Assembly: GCA_017591395.1 (NCBI GenBank)
Contig: WEDG01000470.1
Coordinates: forward strand, 89,408-153,407
From: Schistocephalus solidus
Lineage: Eukaryota; Platyhelminthes; Cestoda; Diphyllobothriidea; Diphyllobothriidae
Reading direction: 5' to 3'
DNA: 64,000 nucleotides
Numbering within the stretch: position 1 is the first letter of the stretch; each line of letters begins with the position of its first letter. Shown one piece after another: positions 35,160-47,284 of the stretch. The position numbers and the translations under genes were made by a program. Below the pieces are notes generated by a model, which worked only from the letters and a program-made list of their open reading frames with translations, had not been told where the DNA came from and did not search any database.

Positions 35160-36546
35160 GAAAAACAGAAAGGCCATTTAATCACCTGAACTATGTATTT
35201 GGGATTTCGAACTTTTACTGGAATCCACAGTCATAGCTAACAACGGCGAGAACAAAAGCCAAAGTTAAAGGGCTTAGGGGACAATCCAAGACCATTAATG
35301 GCCATCGGGAGGTGATTGTTAGAGCCCTGTATGCCGACGCCAGATTGATTTATCCGTTGACTGGGTTCTCATCGGATGTCCAGGCTTCAATCAGATCATG
35401 GTTTGTCTTTTTTCTAGCGTGAGTGAATACCTTCGCGTCTGTGATGATGTTAAATTTTTGATCCATTTCTTCGGTGTTGACAGCCACTATTGATAATTAT
35501 CATCCATTCTAACAGCCGGCTTATATTCACGTATGCGCAATCCAAGCATGAGTGCAGTCTGACCCATGCAATTACAAGGACAGTTTAGGTAGAGGATGTG
35601 ACAAACTTAACCTGCTCATTGCAACTTAACCATGCTCATTGGGATTTTATCGTTTCTTGTTGCGCATGGTAGCTGTTACCCTTTTTCCTGATACTTTCAT
35701 TTCTGAGGATGGAATCCCGTAAGATTTGAATGGTTTAAAAAATGATTCCAGTGATTAAACAGCCGTCCTCTATCATATTTATACTATCATGCGATCATTC
35801 GCCTCTATTTGAGAAATAATGTGTATCAATCTGTTTTACTTGAAGGAGGAAATTGGCATCTCCATTATTACTAGAGTCTAAGGGACTACATCCCACATAA
35901 TATTGGTCGTATAAACTCATTTATGCTACTTATGAGCCACTATAAGACAGTTTGCGTTGCCTGGAGACCTTCAACTGCGAGGCAGGACGGGAACTTTCTT
36001 TACCATCCCACCATGAGAATTAATCTGTACATTGCACTCTCTTATGTCGGAATGGATACTTTACGTAGAACGAATAAGTAATGCGCGGAGCGAAGGCACG
36101 GAAATTACACCCAATAAACGTGAAGAATTTTCAATTTTCGGTGGGACTGCTCAGGCTAGGGGAGTTAAAAACCCAGGAGAGCAGTAGTCGTAAAATGTTT
36201 CTTTGATGGCAACGACTTGTTCGAGCTCTTTAAAAGGAGTTATTTTGATAATATCTGCCTATTTCCGTGGACTTATATACAGTGTATCTCAGTGGGATAA
36301 AGTTTGTCGAGCTTGTTTATTTCACCTTCCTCGAATTGTTTCGACTTCGCTCTGTAACTTTTAGTAAGCGCTATGAAAGTGCGAAAAACTTTCAATTATG
36401 AAAACCATTTTTATATAAAAAAGCAGCTACGAAACATTGTTTTCTAATAAGCCATAGTCCGCATACCTAACTTAATTTATTTTCTGTCATTCACACTAAG
36501 GTGGTCATAGCAACTGCTGTTATTGAATGTTTCTTTTAATCGCTAG

Positions 36547-37295
36547 GCTGCTCCAACGGTACCTTACAAATTTGGGACGTGAATGTGGGCAAGGTGCTTC
36601 GCACTCTCAAAAATGATCCGATTCCGACGCAAAACCCCCTACTACCGGATACAATTCAAGCAAACCTCGGTTTTTCGGAATCCACACTATCTTCAATTAC
36701 TTCCATTGCAGTATCTAATCCTAGCCTAGACGAAATTCATCCTTTTAACTGGCTTTGTTCCGGGGATAATTCTGGTTGCATTGTTGTTCGCCGTTATTCC
36801 GTGGGCCAGTCACAACAAACAGGAATGTCCTCAATTGCTGTGCGCATTCACGGCACGTTTGGACCTCTCTTTAAGAAGGTGGTACCCTTCCAGAAGGATT
36901 CCGTTACCTGCATGTGCCTGTTGGATATTGCCGGATATAAAGGCTCATCACGAGTCACCCTGCTCGCATCGGGTGACACAGTGGGTTGTATAAGACTTTG
37001 GCTGTTGCCTCAATGCACAGAATTAGCACAACTATCGGCCTCGTGTGAAGGCAGTCTAGTGGACTTAGTGCTGACTCAGTATGCGACGACCACGACGCCG
37101 ACAAACAACCCCGAAACTGACGTGGAGAAGGCGGTCAAGGAGCGATGGGTACAGGTTACGGGTCTTGTGAGTGCACAAGCAATGGATGCCAGCCAGGAGC
37201 GCGGACGTGTTGTTGTTGCGCATGTAAATGCAAACGAAAACTGCAGCCTTCGAAATGTCACACACAGTCCCAGGATTCGACATGCTCACAAGTAA
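36547..37295 (+). CDS. WD40-repeat protein, terminal exon
   Basis: A 749-base last exon after acceptor TTTTAATCGCTAG, starting with two bases and ending with TAA. Blade signatures: S-N-G-T-L-Q-I-W-D-V-N-V-G-K-V at the start; L-C-S-G-D-N-S-G-C-I-V-V at about residues 66-77; and L-L-A-S-G-D-T-V-G-C-I-R-L-W at about residues 131-144. The remaining 100 residues are a non-blade tail, polar and threonine-rich, ending R-H-A-H-K. Codon use is balanced and the frame is open over 249 codons, the longest convincing coding stretch in the window. The family is not identified. Confidence 0.8.
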
Positions 37296-40200
37296 TTGTG
37301 TGAGTGCGTGTGTGCGTGAACCGAATCTGTGTGGTAAACATGAACATTGACAAGAAGAAGAGGAAGAAACCCGTCAGCAGGACTGAAAAAGAGGAATGTG
37401 CTTCTGCTTCTTACATTAGGGGTTGATCGACATGTATGCACTCCTGCACTTATGTGCTCTACCACACAAATGTCCGTACTGCAAGTTGATGAAGAGGCTC
37501 GCTTCGCTGTACAGCTTTCCCCCCCCCCATCGCTTGCTCTTCATCCCTAAAACCACGAGTTCAACGACGTATTTTGAGGGTCATTTTACATCACCCTATT
37601 TGACAAGCGGGCATTGGTCACTTCAGATCCGATCCATTTGAAAATTTCAGATGCGTAATGCTTGTTTTTATCGAGTGTAGATGGTGTCTGTCAGCCTTCT
37701 TTTTGACTTCCTTTACCTTTCAGACACCGTGTATTATTCTGTTTTTCCTATGAAATCTGAGTTTGTTCTTTAAGCTTTTGGCTGAAACTGGAGCATAGTA
37801 GTAATGACTTGACATAAACTCTCAAACCAAAACATTATGGATTGAGTTACAGTCTTTACAAACCATTTATAAATTCTGGACCATCTTTGAAAGAGCACAA
37901 TGCCAAGTCTTTACTCAGAAAGCTAATTCTTGTGTTCCGAGTTTTCATTTCTCGGGTGCTAGTAGAATATATTTTATAACAGGCAGATTTCGTAAATGCA
38001 GATAAGCTGTTGTAACAGTAATTTATATATCCAAACATTCGAATCAGGGTGCAGATCCGGTTTCTTGGTAACTCGATGTTCAACGTCAACAATAATTTGC
38101 ACATACAGCTAGGTAACAAAACTTACGACATCATTTCGTCCTGTCCAATAGTAAGTGATTTTCATTGTCATCAGAACAAAAAAGGTCTTGGTGACCAGTT
38201 TTTAAAGCTCGAAACTTACTCCAAACAAACGTGGAGGAAAAGAATATTTCAGATCGATGCCCACAAACTGTTGTTTACAGTAATTAAGGACCGAACAACT
38301 ATAACTAATACAAGTCATAATAGCTTACTTAGAACAACTTGATATACTAGGTCAACAAGAGCGAATAAATACTACGTTGACTAAGAAATAACACGAGATT
38401 TTCCTCCAAAATAACGTGATGTCGTTTAAAAAACCCGGATAGACTCCAGCGAACTTAATGACTTTGGTAAAGTACTCAACGAATTAATGAAGATTTAAAA
38501 GCATCGGGTCACAAGCTTCAAGTAGAAATATCCACAGACAAACCGACTTCAATGGGTTCAAATCAAACCGTTGCAAATCTGTAAGTCCGGTTAACCCACT
38601 CATCCTCCCTGTGTTATTTCAAGATGGGCGACTTAATTGCTGAACGAAATCTGGCTTGAATCGGCACCAGGTGCCTTTTGTGAAACATTTCAGTTCACAA
38701 GAACAGGGGAAAGAAAATCATGCTCGCCTTCAATCGTGCATACCTCTTCACGAACATCCATCTGTAGGATACAAAAGCGTATATGTGCGAGAGGAATCGA
38801 ATATAGCAAATTCCAATTTGATTTTCAATGACTTCACTATGTATATAGTTTTTTGGAAGACAGGCATTCCAAGGAGTATAATTCGAAGAAATGAATTTCT
38901 GTGGGAAACTATAAGAAACTGTATTAGGTAAGTTTACATGCTGGTTCCCCAGGTCATTGTCAGACATGTAGTAAATGTGCAAAAAGCAGTTAAAAATTAA
39001 AACGAAGACTTGGAATATACGCATACACTTCACCGTCAGAGACATTTAGTAGTTATGGAACTGCAACTGAGAAAACTGCTGAGGGATTTGTCTTTTGGCA
39101 ACCCTCAGGAATACCGTACATACCTGCCTATTTGGAAACCGTGTTCCTTTGGGAAAATTTGTGAATTTTGCGTTTCATGGTCTCTTATTAGGTTGAATCT
39201 GACAACAGGTCACTGTTCATTTCCAATGTGGGCAATCATCCTCCTATATGGCTGTAGCGTTGCATAGAGTTAAATCAGGACTCACGTGTTGTAGTCCATC
39301 GAAGTAGTGGCCTATTTTACTGAGAGTTGGGGACATACTGAAATAACAAATCTTTTCATCCGACTTAATGGAAATTTAAGACATGAAAAGGCTTGAAATT
39401 ATAAATAACACGTGACTGTTTCGAGCAATTTTCTATTAAAAAGACACAAAAAACTCAAAATGTACATCGTCCGAATAACAGACCTCATCTAGATTTGTTT
39501 GATTTATGAAAATATATAGTTTAGAAGTATCAACCCAATAAATAACTTCCAAGCAGTGTTAGAGCAAGTATCATTTTGATCTTTTGTGGGGATGTCATGG
39601 AGGACTACCCATGTTGTTACTGTATATTCACTGCAGGCGTGGCAGTACAATTCAATGATTAATGAAAAAATGTAACCTTGGCTAGTACATCCTTACTCAG
39701 CTTCATACGCTAAATGTTTTAGCCAGTCAGCGAGTCCTGATCACAGTGCTAGCAGGTAAATAGCAAGGCATATACAAGCTGTCCCCTCCAAGTGCATTGA
39801 TAAATCTAATAAATGCTTCTTCAACTTCGATCCATTCTAAAACCTGGCTCACACCTGCGCCTAAAGAGTCCGTGCTTTGCACGGCAGCCACAAATCGGGT
39901 ATCTGCTATTGACCAGTGGGATAATTAAGATGAAAGTGACCGTGTGGGTCTTAACATCTGGTACTCCCTGAACTAAACCTCATCCTGTCTCCCCATCTCC
40001 AAGCTAGTGAACCCTACGGAGCGGACAAAATGCAAGCTCATTGGTGGACCAGGCTAATTGGCGCCGTTGTCCCACTCAACGAAAGTCGTAATTCACAGGA
40101 GACTTCGGCAGTTTTCTGGCATGAATAAGCAGCCCTATTGATAGAAAGCATTGCTTATCCTTTGTCAGGAAGTCAGCACGAAAAGGTGCCTGAAAATATT

Positions 40201-40429
40201 CTGGTACAAGTCAACGTGACCAGGTTTCTCAGACGCAAATTTTCGACTGACAATAAGTACAAAGCAACAACCGTCATGTTCACATTCCACCCCCGCCACC
40301 ACAGAGCGCAAGAGCGAAAATTCTCCTTCCTGGTAGCCTTAAATGTTTTGTTTCCTTTTCAACAGCCCAACGTTAAACCAGCAGGTCTTAAAGAAGGCTC
40401 TTTAGCCCAACGATTGTTTCGTTAACTGG
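37296..40429. other. 3' UTR and intergenic DNA
   Basis: The first part is probably 3' UTR of the WD40 gene. The nearest clear AATAAA is at 38,364, about 1 kb beyond the stop. No exon or element can be supported up to the LINE at 40,430. Confidence 0.4.
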
Positions 40430-43400
40430 CGGTCATTTTGGCTCTCAGTATTACGCATTTCTCTGAAGGGGGTTGGTGCCTGGCAAAACTTCTTCTGAAC
40501 TGGATGTCCAAAGACAAAAAGGATGCGACGCCGACGTCAATTTCGCCATCAAGGACGACGCCATGAGATGGGTCTTCCTGCCTGACAAACAGTATCATTG
40601 ACCACCTCGTATTAATCAGGTTGGCACTTTGTGAAACACAAATTCCCCACCATCGTCAGAGTCTATTCACCCCCACCCAGTGGTCAGTTCATAAGTCGTC
40701 AAAAAACAAGCCTTAGGAAGATTTGCACGCCCTCATAGAGACTGGGCCAAATGCGAGCCAGTTGCGTGTCCTTGTTGACCTCATTACTGCTGCAGGTGCC
40801 CATCAGTCCTCCAGAGAGGGAGCAGGAGCTGCTAGGATGATAGACTTATTCTTCAGGCTTGCATGGAACACAGTAAGTTCCAAACCAACACCGTCTCCTG
40901 TACTCTGATCTGATATAGAACGATGAAGTGGTTCTTCGCTCGTATCTCTGGCAGATGCCGGACTACGTCTTTATTTCAGAGGTGTAGTCAGTGGGGCCTG
41001 ATAGTGAAAAAGGCGATCTGTAGTGACCACCGTCTTGTCCACTACAGTTTTAAGCTGCAACGCACCCCTTCACCAGGCGGTTCTTGGTCAGTCAGATTCA
41101 GGGAAGCTAAGTCATACATCATTGTATTCGACTGAATTTTGACTACATTTAGACCGAATTCGCATCAAGTTCAACCTGGGTGGTAATCCAACCCCTGGCG
41201 GTGCATGTCAACTTTGAGATCCATTATTCAACGATTAGGTTGTCATCGGTGTCCGTCTGGTTGCTGTAAATTTTCACCATGTCAGGATTTCCATCGCCAG
41301 AATGAACCCTCTGTTTTCTTGAGATCCATCGGTAAAAATCTCTCAATTCGATACTCAGATATCATCTCACGTGATTGTTAGCGTTTCACCGGCTTCTGCG
41401 CAAGAGCATAGTGGACGCAGGGCCCGGCTACTTTCGTGGGATTTATTTTATGCTGAGGAAGCAGCAGCAACTGCTGCAGTCTCTCCTTCCTTATACTTTA
41501 GCTCCGTAGAGAGAACAATGTCAAGATGACCAAATGTGGGTTCGGACAAAGTGGTTGATAAAATAACCGATCCGTCTCTGCGTGCTGTATACACAATTAG
41601 GTCTCAAAAATGTATAAGATTTTAGATAAGGTATCATGGATTCCACATGGCTGAGATTTTCATAAATGCCACGCTAAGCAGGGGTCAATGCCCAAGACTC
41701 TGTGTCATCGAATTCATAACGTTGTTCCATCCTAATGAGTACGAGCGTGTAAGAATTGCTTGGGTGAGTAAGGTTCTGCTGTTCCGTGTGAATGGGCTGC
41801 TCACTGTTTACCACATCCTCCATTTACTCTCGCATACACACTTCTACTGCCTGAATCTGTCAGCCATTTGGAAGGCACATGTCAGCTTCCAGATCCAGTG
41901 ATGGAAGTACCGGGATACTACCAAGACTACTGCTATGAAAGTCCTCAGTCGTGCATCTCGACAACACCAGACTTGATTGGCTAGCAATAACGTCTTTGCC
42001 TCCTACAGATTTATTTCGCAAACAGTGCTTCAAATACAGATAAATACGAAGGGTGCTGCACGAAACGCCAAAAACTTGTGCATGAAGTGGATAGTAAATC
42101 ATAGGCTGAGGTAGTACAGAAAGAATAATAGCCAGCATCTACAAATACGACAGCTCTTACATCACGGACACGCCTACTCCAATGTTCTAGAAAATGTTGC
42201 TACAAGGATACGTCCTCAAAACTTCAAGGATGTCAATATTAGGCTACTATATGAATGCGAGGAAAACTGACTGTGAATCTTCCTACCATCACAGCCAAAA
42301 CCTCCAACAACTCTTCCTCCTAATTACCTCACTGAAGACGCACCTGGAGCAAGGACTCTTTTCAGAAACACCGCTGATCCCTGCACGTGATCTTCGCGGA
42401 GTGGCAGGTAGCGTTCGTAAACCGGATCAGCCTCTACCCCACGTTCTTAGAGCAGAGAAAGACCATTCATATAGGGAATCGTTAGGGCCTCTGATGCATT
42501 TTCCTTAAAAATCGCTTTTGGAATCACTTACATGAATGGTAAGACAACAGCATAACAGGAGAATGGCGTGCGTCACAGATAACAGAGCAGTCTCTGTAAA
42601 ATTATTGAGGAGCTTCCTACATCCCACTGTCTTTCCTCTTGTGTCCACTGCTATCATAATGGATGCATACCATGAGAAGCGGCAGACGATCCACATCGGC
42701 TACAGAAAGGACAGAAAACAGTTTAACGTCCCCTCCATGTAAGCCACTCCAAAATTATTCAAAGAAAGAGTTAACAGATGATGACAGCGTGCCAAACACC
42801 ACAAGAGAAGAACACATGTAGTGGGCTGTGAAACTCCATGCAGCCGGCTGCTCCATCTTTTGTCTAAGAATCAACAAGGTGAAAGCAGTTGTCTTATACC
42901 AACTGGCGACAAATATTAACTGCAACTAACTCCTACCAATATCAGTTGAACTCGCCTCATGTTAGCGAACAACTTCGTGTACCTTGGGAGTACAATTTAA
43001 AGAAACATTAAGAGGTAAAGTTAAATCGCTAGTCGCATCTCCAAAGCTAGTCCAGCATTTTACCAACTAACTCGCCCCATTTGAACCCATCGCGGCATCC
43101 AACTTAAAGTTAATCTCATGATGTTTCTGGTTTTTTTTGCATGGGATGGATACTTGGGGCTTTTATGAAGATCAATCAAGAAAACTGGACCGTTTTCAAC
43201 CTGGCCTCCTCCAAAGAACACCAGTTGAGATTGGAAGAAATCCTGCAACAGATCTTCGTCTTCAGTATTCACACCCTCATGAGGCGCATTAAACTGCGGT
43301 GAAGTGGTCAAGTCTGGATCATAGACGACGAGTGCTTATCCAAAAGTCTATTTTGTGACAGTTTAACTATGAATGATTGCAGCCATAGTGGTCACAAGCG

Positions 43401-43780
43401 TCACTAAAGGAACACCTTGAAAACCTCCCAAGGGCACCGGCTAATTAACCCTGACTTTTGGTGGATTTCGCTTAATGTCGACAGGCTTGATGCCCTGTCG
43501 TGTAAAACAAAACAATCATCTTCAGAGCCACCTATACAACTTCCGCTAAAGGAAGGAGAGTGATCCGGAGGACTCAAGATCCATGGACCAATAAAGTCGG
43601 CAGCCGACCCCTAAAATATAGTACACACCGTCAACGGGCGTTCAGAACATCTAACGTAGCCATCAGCTTATCCACTGCAATGGCAACAATACCAATCAGC
43701 CTCTTATCTCACATGACACCACCACCACAATCATATCGCCAAAGAGGATACTCCCTCCCATCCCGCAAAACAAAATGAAT
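40430..43780 (+). mobile_element. Decayed non-LTR retrotransposon (endonuclease + RT), interrupted
   Basis: A dead LINE on the + strand, read across many frameshifts. Endonuclease part: A-L-S-x-T-H-F-S-E-G (about 40,440-40,470), D-L-H-A-L-I-E-T-G-P-N (40,720-40,750), S-D-H-R-L-V (about 41,027-41,044, the SDH motif of AP-type endonucleases). RT part: H-L-E-Q-G-L-F-S-E-T (42,340-42,370), M-V-R-Q-Q-H-N-R-R-M-A-C-V-T-D-N (42,536-42,583), I-I-M-D-A-Y (42,655-42,672), N-N-F-V-Y-L-G-S (42,969-42,992), I-S-K-A-S-P-A-F-Y-Q-L (43,035-43,067). Near the 3' end is R-Q-R-A-F-R-T-S, the remnant of a C-terminal zinc-finger-like motif. An unrelated repeat splits it at 41,160-41,905. Confidence 0.75.
41160..41905. 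repeat. Repeat nested in the LINE
   Basis: Shares long stretches with 48,590-49,275 in the same orientation, including TTTCACCATGTCAGGATTTC (41,272-41,291), GCAGTCTCTCCTTCCTTATA (41,477-41,496) and GCGTGTAAGAATTGCT (41,745-41,760). It lies between the endonuclease and RT parts of the LINE, whose reading resumes at about 41,910 (L-S-R-A-S-R-Q-H-Q). So this repeat inserted into, or recombined with, an existing LINE. Confidence 0.65.
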
Positions 43781-43818
43781 ATTGCCGGTAAATGAATATT
43801 GCCGGCAAAGACAAGGGA

Positions 43819-43863
43819 GACTGGAATGACCATTTCTGGCCTATTAGTCGTTGTTAGCCAGTC
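43819..43863 (-). ncRNA. Decayed hammerhead in SINE
   Basis: - strand: stem I GACUGG with CCAGUC pairs perfectly over six bases. The U-G pair of the 4.3-kb copies is U-A here. The core box has become CUAACAA, so catalysis is lost. GAAA is still present. Confidence 0.5.
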
Positions 43864-44068
43864 ACATACAACCCCAGGTAGTGCACCACCCGCGGATCGA
43901 ACCCGTGACCCGTTGATCAGAAGTCACACGCTCTAACTAGTGAACTTGTTTTCACTGGTCATATTGACTTGCATTCGTTGATGAACGCTCAATGGTTAGA
44001 GCGTTGGATTTTTGAGCAACGGGTCACGGATTCGATCCTTGGGTGATGCACAACGTGGGGTGGGGTAT

Positions 44069-44113
44069 AACTGGCTAACGATGGTTAATAAATCAGAAAA
44101 TTCCATTACAGTC
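44069..44113 (+). ncRNA. Decayed hammerhead in SINE
   Basis: Core box CUAACGA (44,075-44,081), GAAA at 44,096-44,099, stem I AACUGG with ACAGUC only partly paired. At 10.1/11.1 this copy has a U-A pair, which may be the ancestral state. Confidence 0.45.
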
Positions 44114-44140
44114 TCCCTTGTCTTTTTCGGCAGTGTGCAT

Positions 44141-45303
44141 CTGCCTATTCCACTACTGGACGCTGTGCGGCTGCTGACGGGGGCTCGAGAGAGAGCCTCA
44201 AGGCCCTTCGGAACGAGTGAGTTCCGTTAGCTATTGGTGAGCATTAATCAAAGAATGCAACAAGAACTTTGGCAACCAGCAAGTAGGGCTCAATCAAAAC
44301 CTGTTTCGTTTGCTAGCAAACATTTGAATTATGCATTAAACTGCTGTCAGTGGGTATTCCAAAATTTGTTTGACAGCAGGTACAAATATGAGGGCGAGAG
44401 AGACTTAGTTGGACCAGTGGAATTGTTACTCCAGTCTGCCTCACAATTATAAGGCTGATATTCCCAAGGTTTATGCATACGCATTCACTTTTTGTATTGG
44501 AAAGCAAAACGTGGTCAGATTGGATCAACTTGTGACTTCAGTGCACTGAGACAGGTGAGCCAGCGCCTGAGGTCCAGACCTACGCACACCCGTCACCCAC
44601 GTTTCAACTGTCCACCGCCTCAGGATATGCGGTCGTCGCATTGACCTACTCAGCCATACGTACCTCCATAAAAACCTTTAGCAAAACAACACGGTCCTGA
44701 CCCCTCACTAAAATTCTTCCCACCTTCACACTGTATAGGCCTACAACGCAACATACACGCGCACGACACTTCTCCCTAACACTCAAAAAGAATGAAGTTC
44801 CTCACCCCCTCTGCCCAATCAGCGCCAATATGGCAAGCAAAACTTTGCATGATAGGACAGACTAACTTTGATAAAGTTAAAAGCATGCCCTTTTATGTGC
44901 CCCGAAACAGGAGGCAGGACACACGTAAACGGGCAGTTTAACTTTGTCGGCCAATGCATCCAATCCCATAACTAGTTAGTTGACCAGCTCGATCAGTCGT
45001 CTGGAGCATGGCAAAGAGGAGAGAGTAAAGTCGAGGAATCCATCCCACATGGCAAACCAAAGGCAGTCCGCACAATAGTAAATCTGACATACTAGAAGCT
45101 ATCAATACGTGTTAGTAGTTATTACCGAGGTAATTCATTTCAACTGAAAACTGAGTTAGGTTGCAATGGTCCCTTCTCATTGCGGCGTTTATGGCATTGT
45201 CAATTGTGTGAGATTCGAGCCTCCTCAACTAGAGCTGGCACAAATGGAGAGAGTCTGGTCAGTGAACGACACATGTAAAGGGTTTGTTTAGCTTGAGCTC
45301 GCC
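44141..45303. other. No gene seen
   Basis: Unassigned sequence between the SINE pair and the tandem repeat. Open frames at 44,234-44,452 and on the opposite strand lack support. Confidence 0.4.
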
Positions 45304-45602
45304 TAAGTTTGCCCTAAAACCATGTCTGTCTAAGACGCCTGTTCCACCCTTAGCAACATATTTGTGCTATATATGTGGTATGTGTCCTATGACACAACGT
45401 TCGTGTATCGCCGGTAGCTAGCTGGCAAGCGGGCGGACAAATGGGATCAAGTGAGATCCTAACCACATCAGTGAGTGATACGGACTTGTTGGACTTGTTT
45501 ATGTACCTCACTGCACAAGGCATGTGACGTACTGATGATCGGTTACGACCGTGAAACAGGTGTCTGCGTCTTGCCTGTTGTACCCTTAGCAACATATCTG
45601 TG
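45304..45602 (+). repeat. Family C tandem repeat with hammerhead
   Basis: The block CCCTTAGCAACATATNTGTGC occurs twice, at 45,348 and 45,583, each time preceded by GCCTGTT and followed by TATATAT. This implies a unit of about 235-240 bp, one full and one partial copy in tandem. The complete copy ends with a hammerhead (45,518-45,576). At the matching place in the partial copy, AAACCATGTCTG (45,317-45,328) looks like the remnant of the ribozyme's GAAAC...GUC end. Tandem short repeats with one hammerhead per unit are the hallmark of retrozymes. Confidence 0.55.
45518..45576 (+). ncRNA. Type I hammerhead ribozyme, family C
   Basis: The most complete fold in the window. Outer stem I AGGCA (45,518-45,522) with UGCCU (45,572-45,576); internal loop UGU/U; inner stem I GACGUA (45,526-45,531) with UGCGUC (45,565-45,570); core CUGAUGA (45,532-45,538); stem II CGGU-UACG-ACCG (45,540-45,551); GAAA (45,553-45,556); stem III AC-AGGU-GU; cleavage after C45564. 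The two-part stem I with an internal loop is what natural type I ribozymes use for loop-loop contacts. The only flaw is a U/U mismatch at 10.1/11.1. Confidence 0.7.

Positions 45603-45696
<94 letters not shown>
45603..45696. repeat. (TA)n microsatellite
   Basis: About 47 TA units with one TAAATA interruption, bordering the left arm of the foldback. Confidence 0.95.
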
Positions 45697-45698
<2 letters not shown>

Positions 45699-45761
45699 CG
45701 TTCATCATCTCCTGAAGAAGACGAAGAAGAGGGGGCGAGTTCATGGACCAAATTGCAGTTT

Positions 45762-45806
45762 GTACTGACGTTTCGGAAAGCCTTCTCGCTTCCATCATCA
45801 GAGTGC
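45762..45806 (-). ncRNA. Hammerhead ribozyme-like, family D left arm
   Basis: On the - strand: GCACU, CUGAUGA (45,801-45,795), stem II GGAAGC with GCUUUCC, GAAA (45,774-45,771), C-GUC, AGUAC. An unpaired U sits between CUGAUGA and stem II. Stem III is only the self-complementary ACGU, so efficient cleavage would need a dimer. The resemblance to hammerheads of Penelope-like elements is from knowledge of that family. Confidence 0.5.
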
Positions 45807-46928
45807 TGAAGTGCTTGCTGCTCCTGGTATCTTGAGTTAGTCAGTCTTGCCGCGTGCCCTCGTATTATATCCATGGTGGACGCGTGAACTTTCTGACCCG
45901 TCCCGATCGCCGCTGACTTCCTTAGACCTCCCCTGAGGTTGAACGCCCGGCGGGCTCGCGTGACTGCTGTCCCCTTTGGAGCCGTCGTAGGTTTGTGCGG
46001 CAAGTGCGCCTGTTGGCCTCCCCACGTCAATCAGGCGGACTGAGCAGTCGTTGCTGCTCTCGTGAGTTGTTATCCGCTTTTTACGGGCGCATTCGTGAGG
46101 CAGTGTTTGACTTTTGGTCATGTGACCTTCGGCCGCCACTCGCTTTCCGTGAGCCTGGGCTCTCGGTTCCGTGTGCTCGTTTGCCTTATTGGCCCTGGCC
46201 GAACTGATCCGGAGCTGTAAATGAAGCGCCCTGGTAGGCGGGATGTAAGTCTATAGCTCGGTTGAGTGTGCCAGTCGAGGACCAGCTCTCGAGCACCCAA
46301 TCTGGCTATCTTTCTCATTGGCTCGGCCAATCACCCCCTTTGTTTTGTCAAAGGCGAAATCATGGTTCAGCTGTTGTGCGTGACCATAAACCAAAGACAA
46401 CTTGTCTTTTGCGGTTGATTGCAAGTTGGTGTTCATGCAACCTCTGTGCTCCAGGCGTTTGCCCGTTTACGACTGGGCAGCACTCAACCGAGCTATAGAC
46501 TTACATCTCGCCTACCAGGCGCTCTTCGTACAGCTCGGATCTAGTTCGGCCAGGGCAATAAAGGCAAACGAGTGAGCACGGAACCGAGAGCCCAGGCTCA
46601 CGGAAAAGCGGGTGGCGGCCGAAGGTCACATGACCAAAGTCAAACACTGCCTCACGAATGCCCGTAAAACGGATAACAACTCACGGGAGCAGCAACGACT
46701 GCTCAGTCCGCTTTGATTGACGTGGGGAGGCCAACAGGCGCACTGCCTTGTCTAAACCTACGACGGCTCCAAAGGGACAGCAGTCACGCGAGGCGCCGGC
46801 GTTCAACCTCGGGGAGGTCTAAGGAAGTCAGCGGCGATCGGGCGGAGTCAAAGTTCACGCGTCCACCATGGATATAATACAGGGCACGCGGCAAGACTGG
46901 ACTAACTCAAGACCACCAGGAGCAGCAC

Positions 46929-46975
46929 TTCACTTTGATGATGGAAAAGCGAGAAGGCTTTCGAAACGTCAGTAC
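46929..46975 (+). ncRNA. Hammerhead ribozyme-like, family D right arm (mutated)
   Basis: The + strand copy has UUGAUGA in place of CUGAUGA and an extra A in stem II, but keeps GAAACGUC and AGUAC. The first C of the core box is essential, so this arm is probably inactive. Confidence 0.45.
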
Positions 46976-47070
46976 AAATACAATTTGGTCCATGAACTCG
47001 CTCTTCTTTCTTCGTCTTCTTCAGGAGATGATGAACGCGATAAGATAACGGGACCTCGAATATTTACGCA

Positions 47071-47076
<6 letters not shown>

Positions 47077-47140
<64 letters not shown>
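47077..47140. repeat. (TA)n microsatellite
   Basis: About 32 TA units just outside the right arm of the foldback. Confidence 0.95.
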
Positions 47141-47141
<1 letters not shown>

Positions 47142-47284
47142 CTGATCGGTAAGCGTTCATCCACTAGTAGGAATACAACTCTCATAAAGAACGTAGGATA
47201 GCAAATTTTTACACTCTGTTGACAAGCATTTTACAGGTTGCTTATAAAGTCTAGCAACATGGTATAGTGGCTCCTGATAATTAT

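Larger units (their letters stand above)
43795..44140. repeat. Second head-to-head pair of tRNA-derived SINEs
   Basis: A - strand element (43,795-43,965) and a + strand element (43,979-44,140) meet head to head, as at 4,305-4,566. The + copy has an A-box-like CTCAATGGTTAGAGCG and a B-box-like GGATTCGATCC. The - copy has GGGTTCGATCC, a good B box. Both have the GTCTCCCTTGTCTTT tail. They are older than the 4.3-kb pair, and the two arms differ at many positions. Confidence 0.75.
45697..47040. mobile_element. 1.3-kb foldback with 560-570-bp inverted arms
   Basis: The left arm (45,697-46,268) and right arm (46,481-47,040) are reverse complements with scattered differences. The spacer (46,269-46,480) is unique. 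Outer ends read CGCGTTCATCATCTCCTGAA and its complement; inner ends read GTCTATAGCTCGGTTGAGTG and its complement. Both outer sides lie near TA arrays. Each arm carries a hammerhead-like sequence of the kind known from terminal repeats of Penelope-like elements. No transposase or reverse transcriptase frame is present, so I infer a non-autonomous derivative, or two copies joined head to head. Confidence 0.75.

Noticed and set aside
45350..46030. Long - strand open frame (226 codons) with a run of Ile-Tyr
   Set aside because: It runs through the TA microsatellite and the foldback arm. The Ile-Tyr run is TA repeat, and there is no domain.
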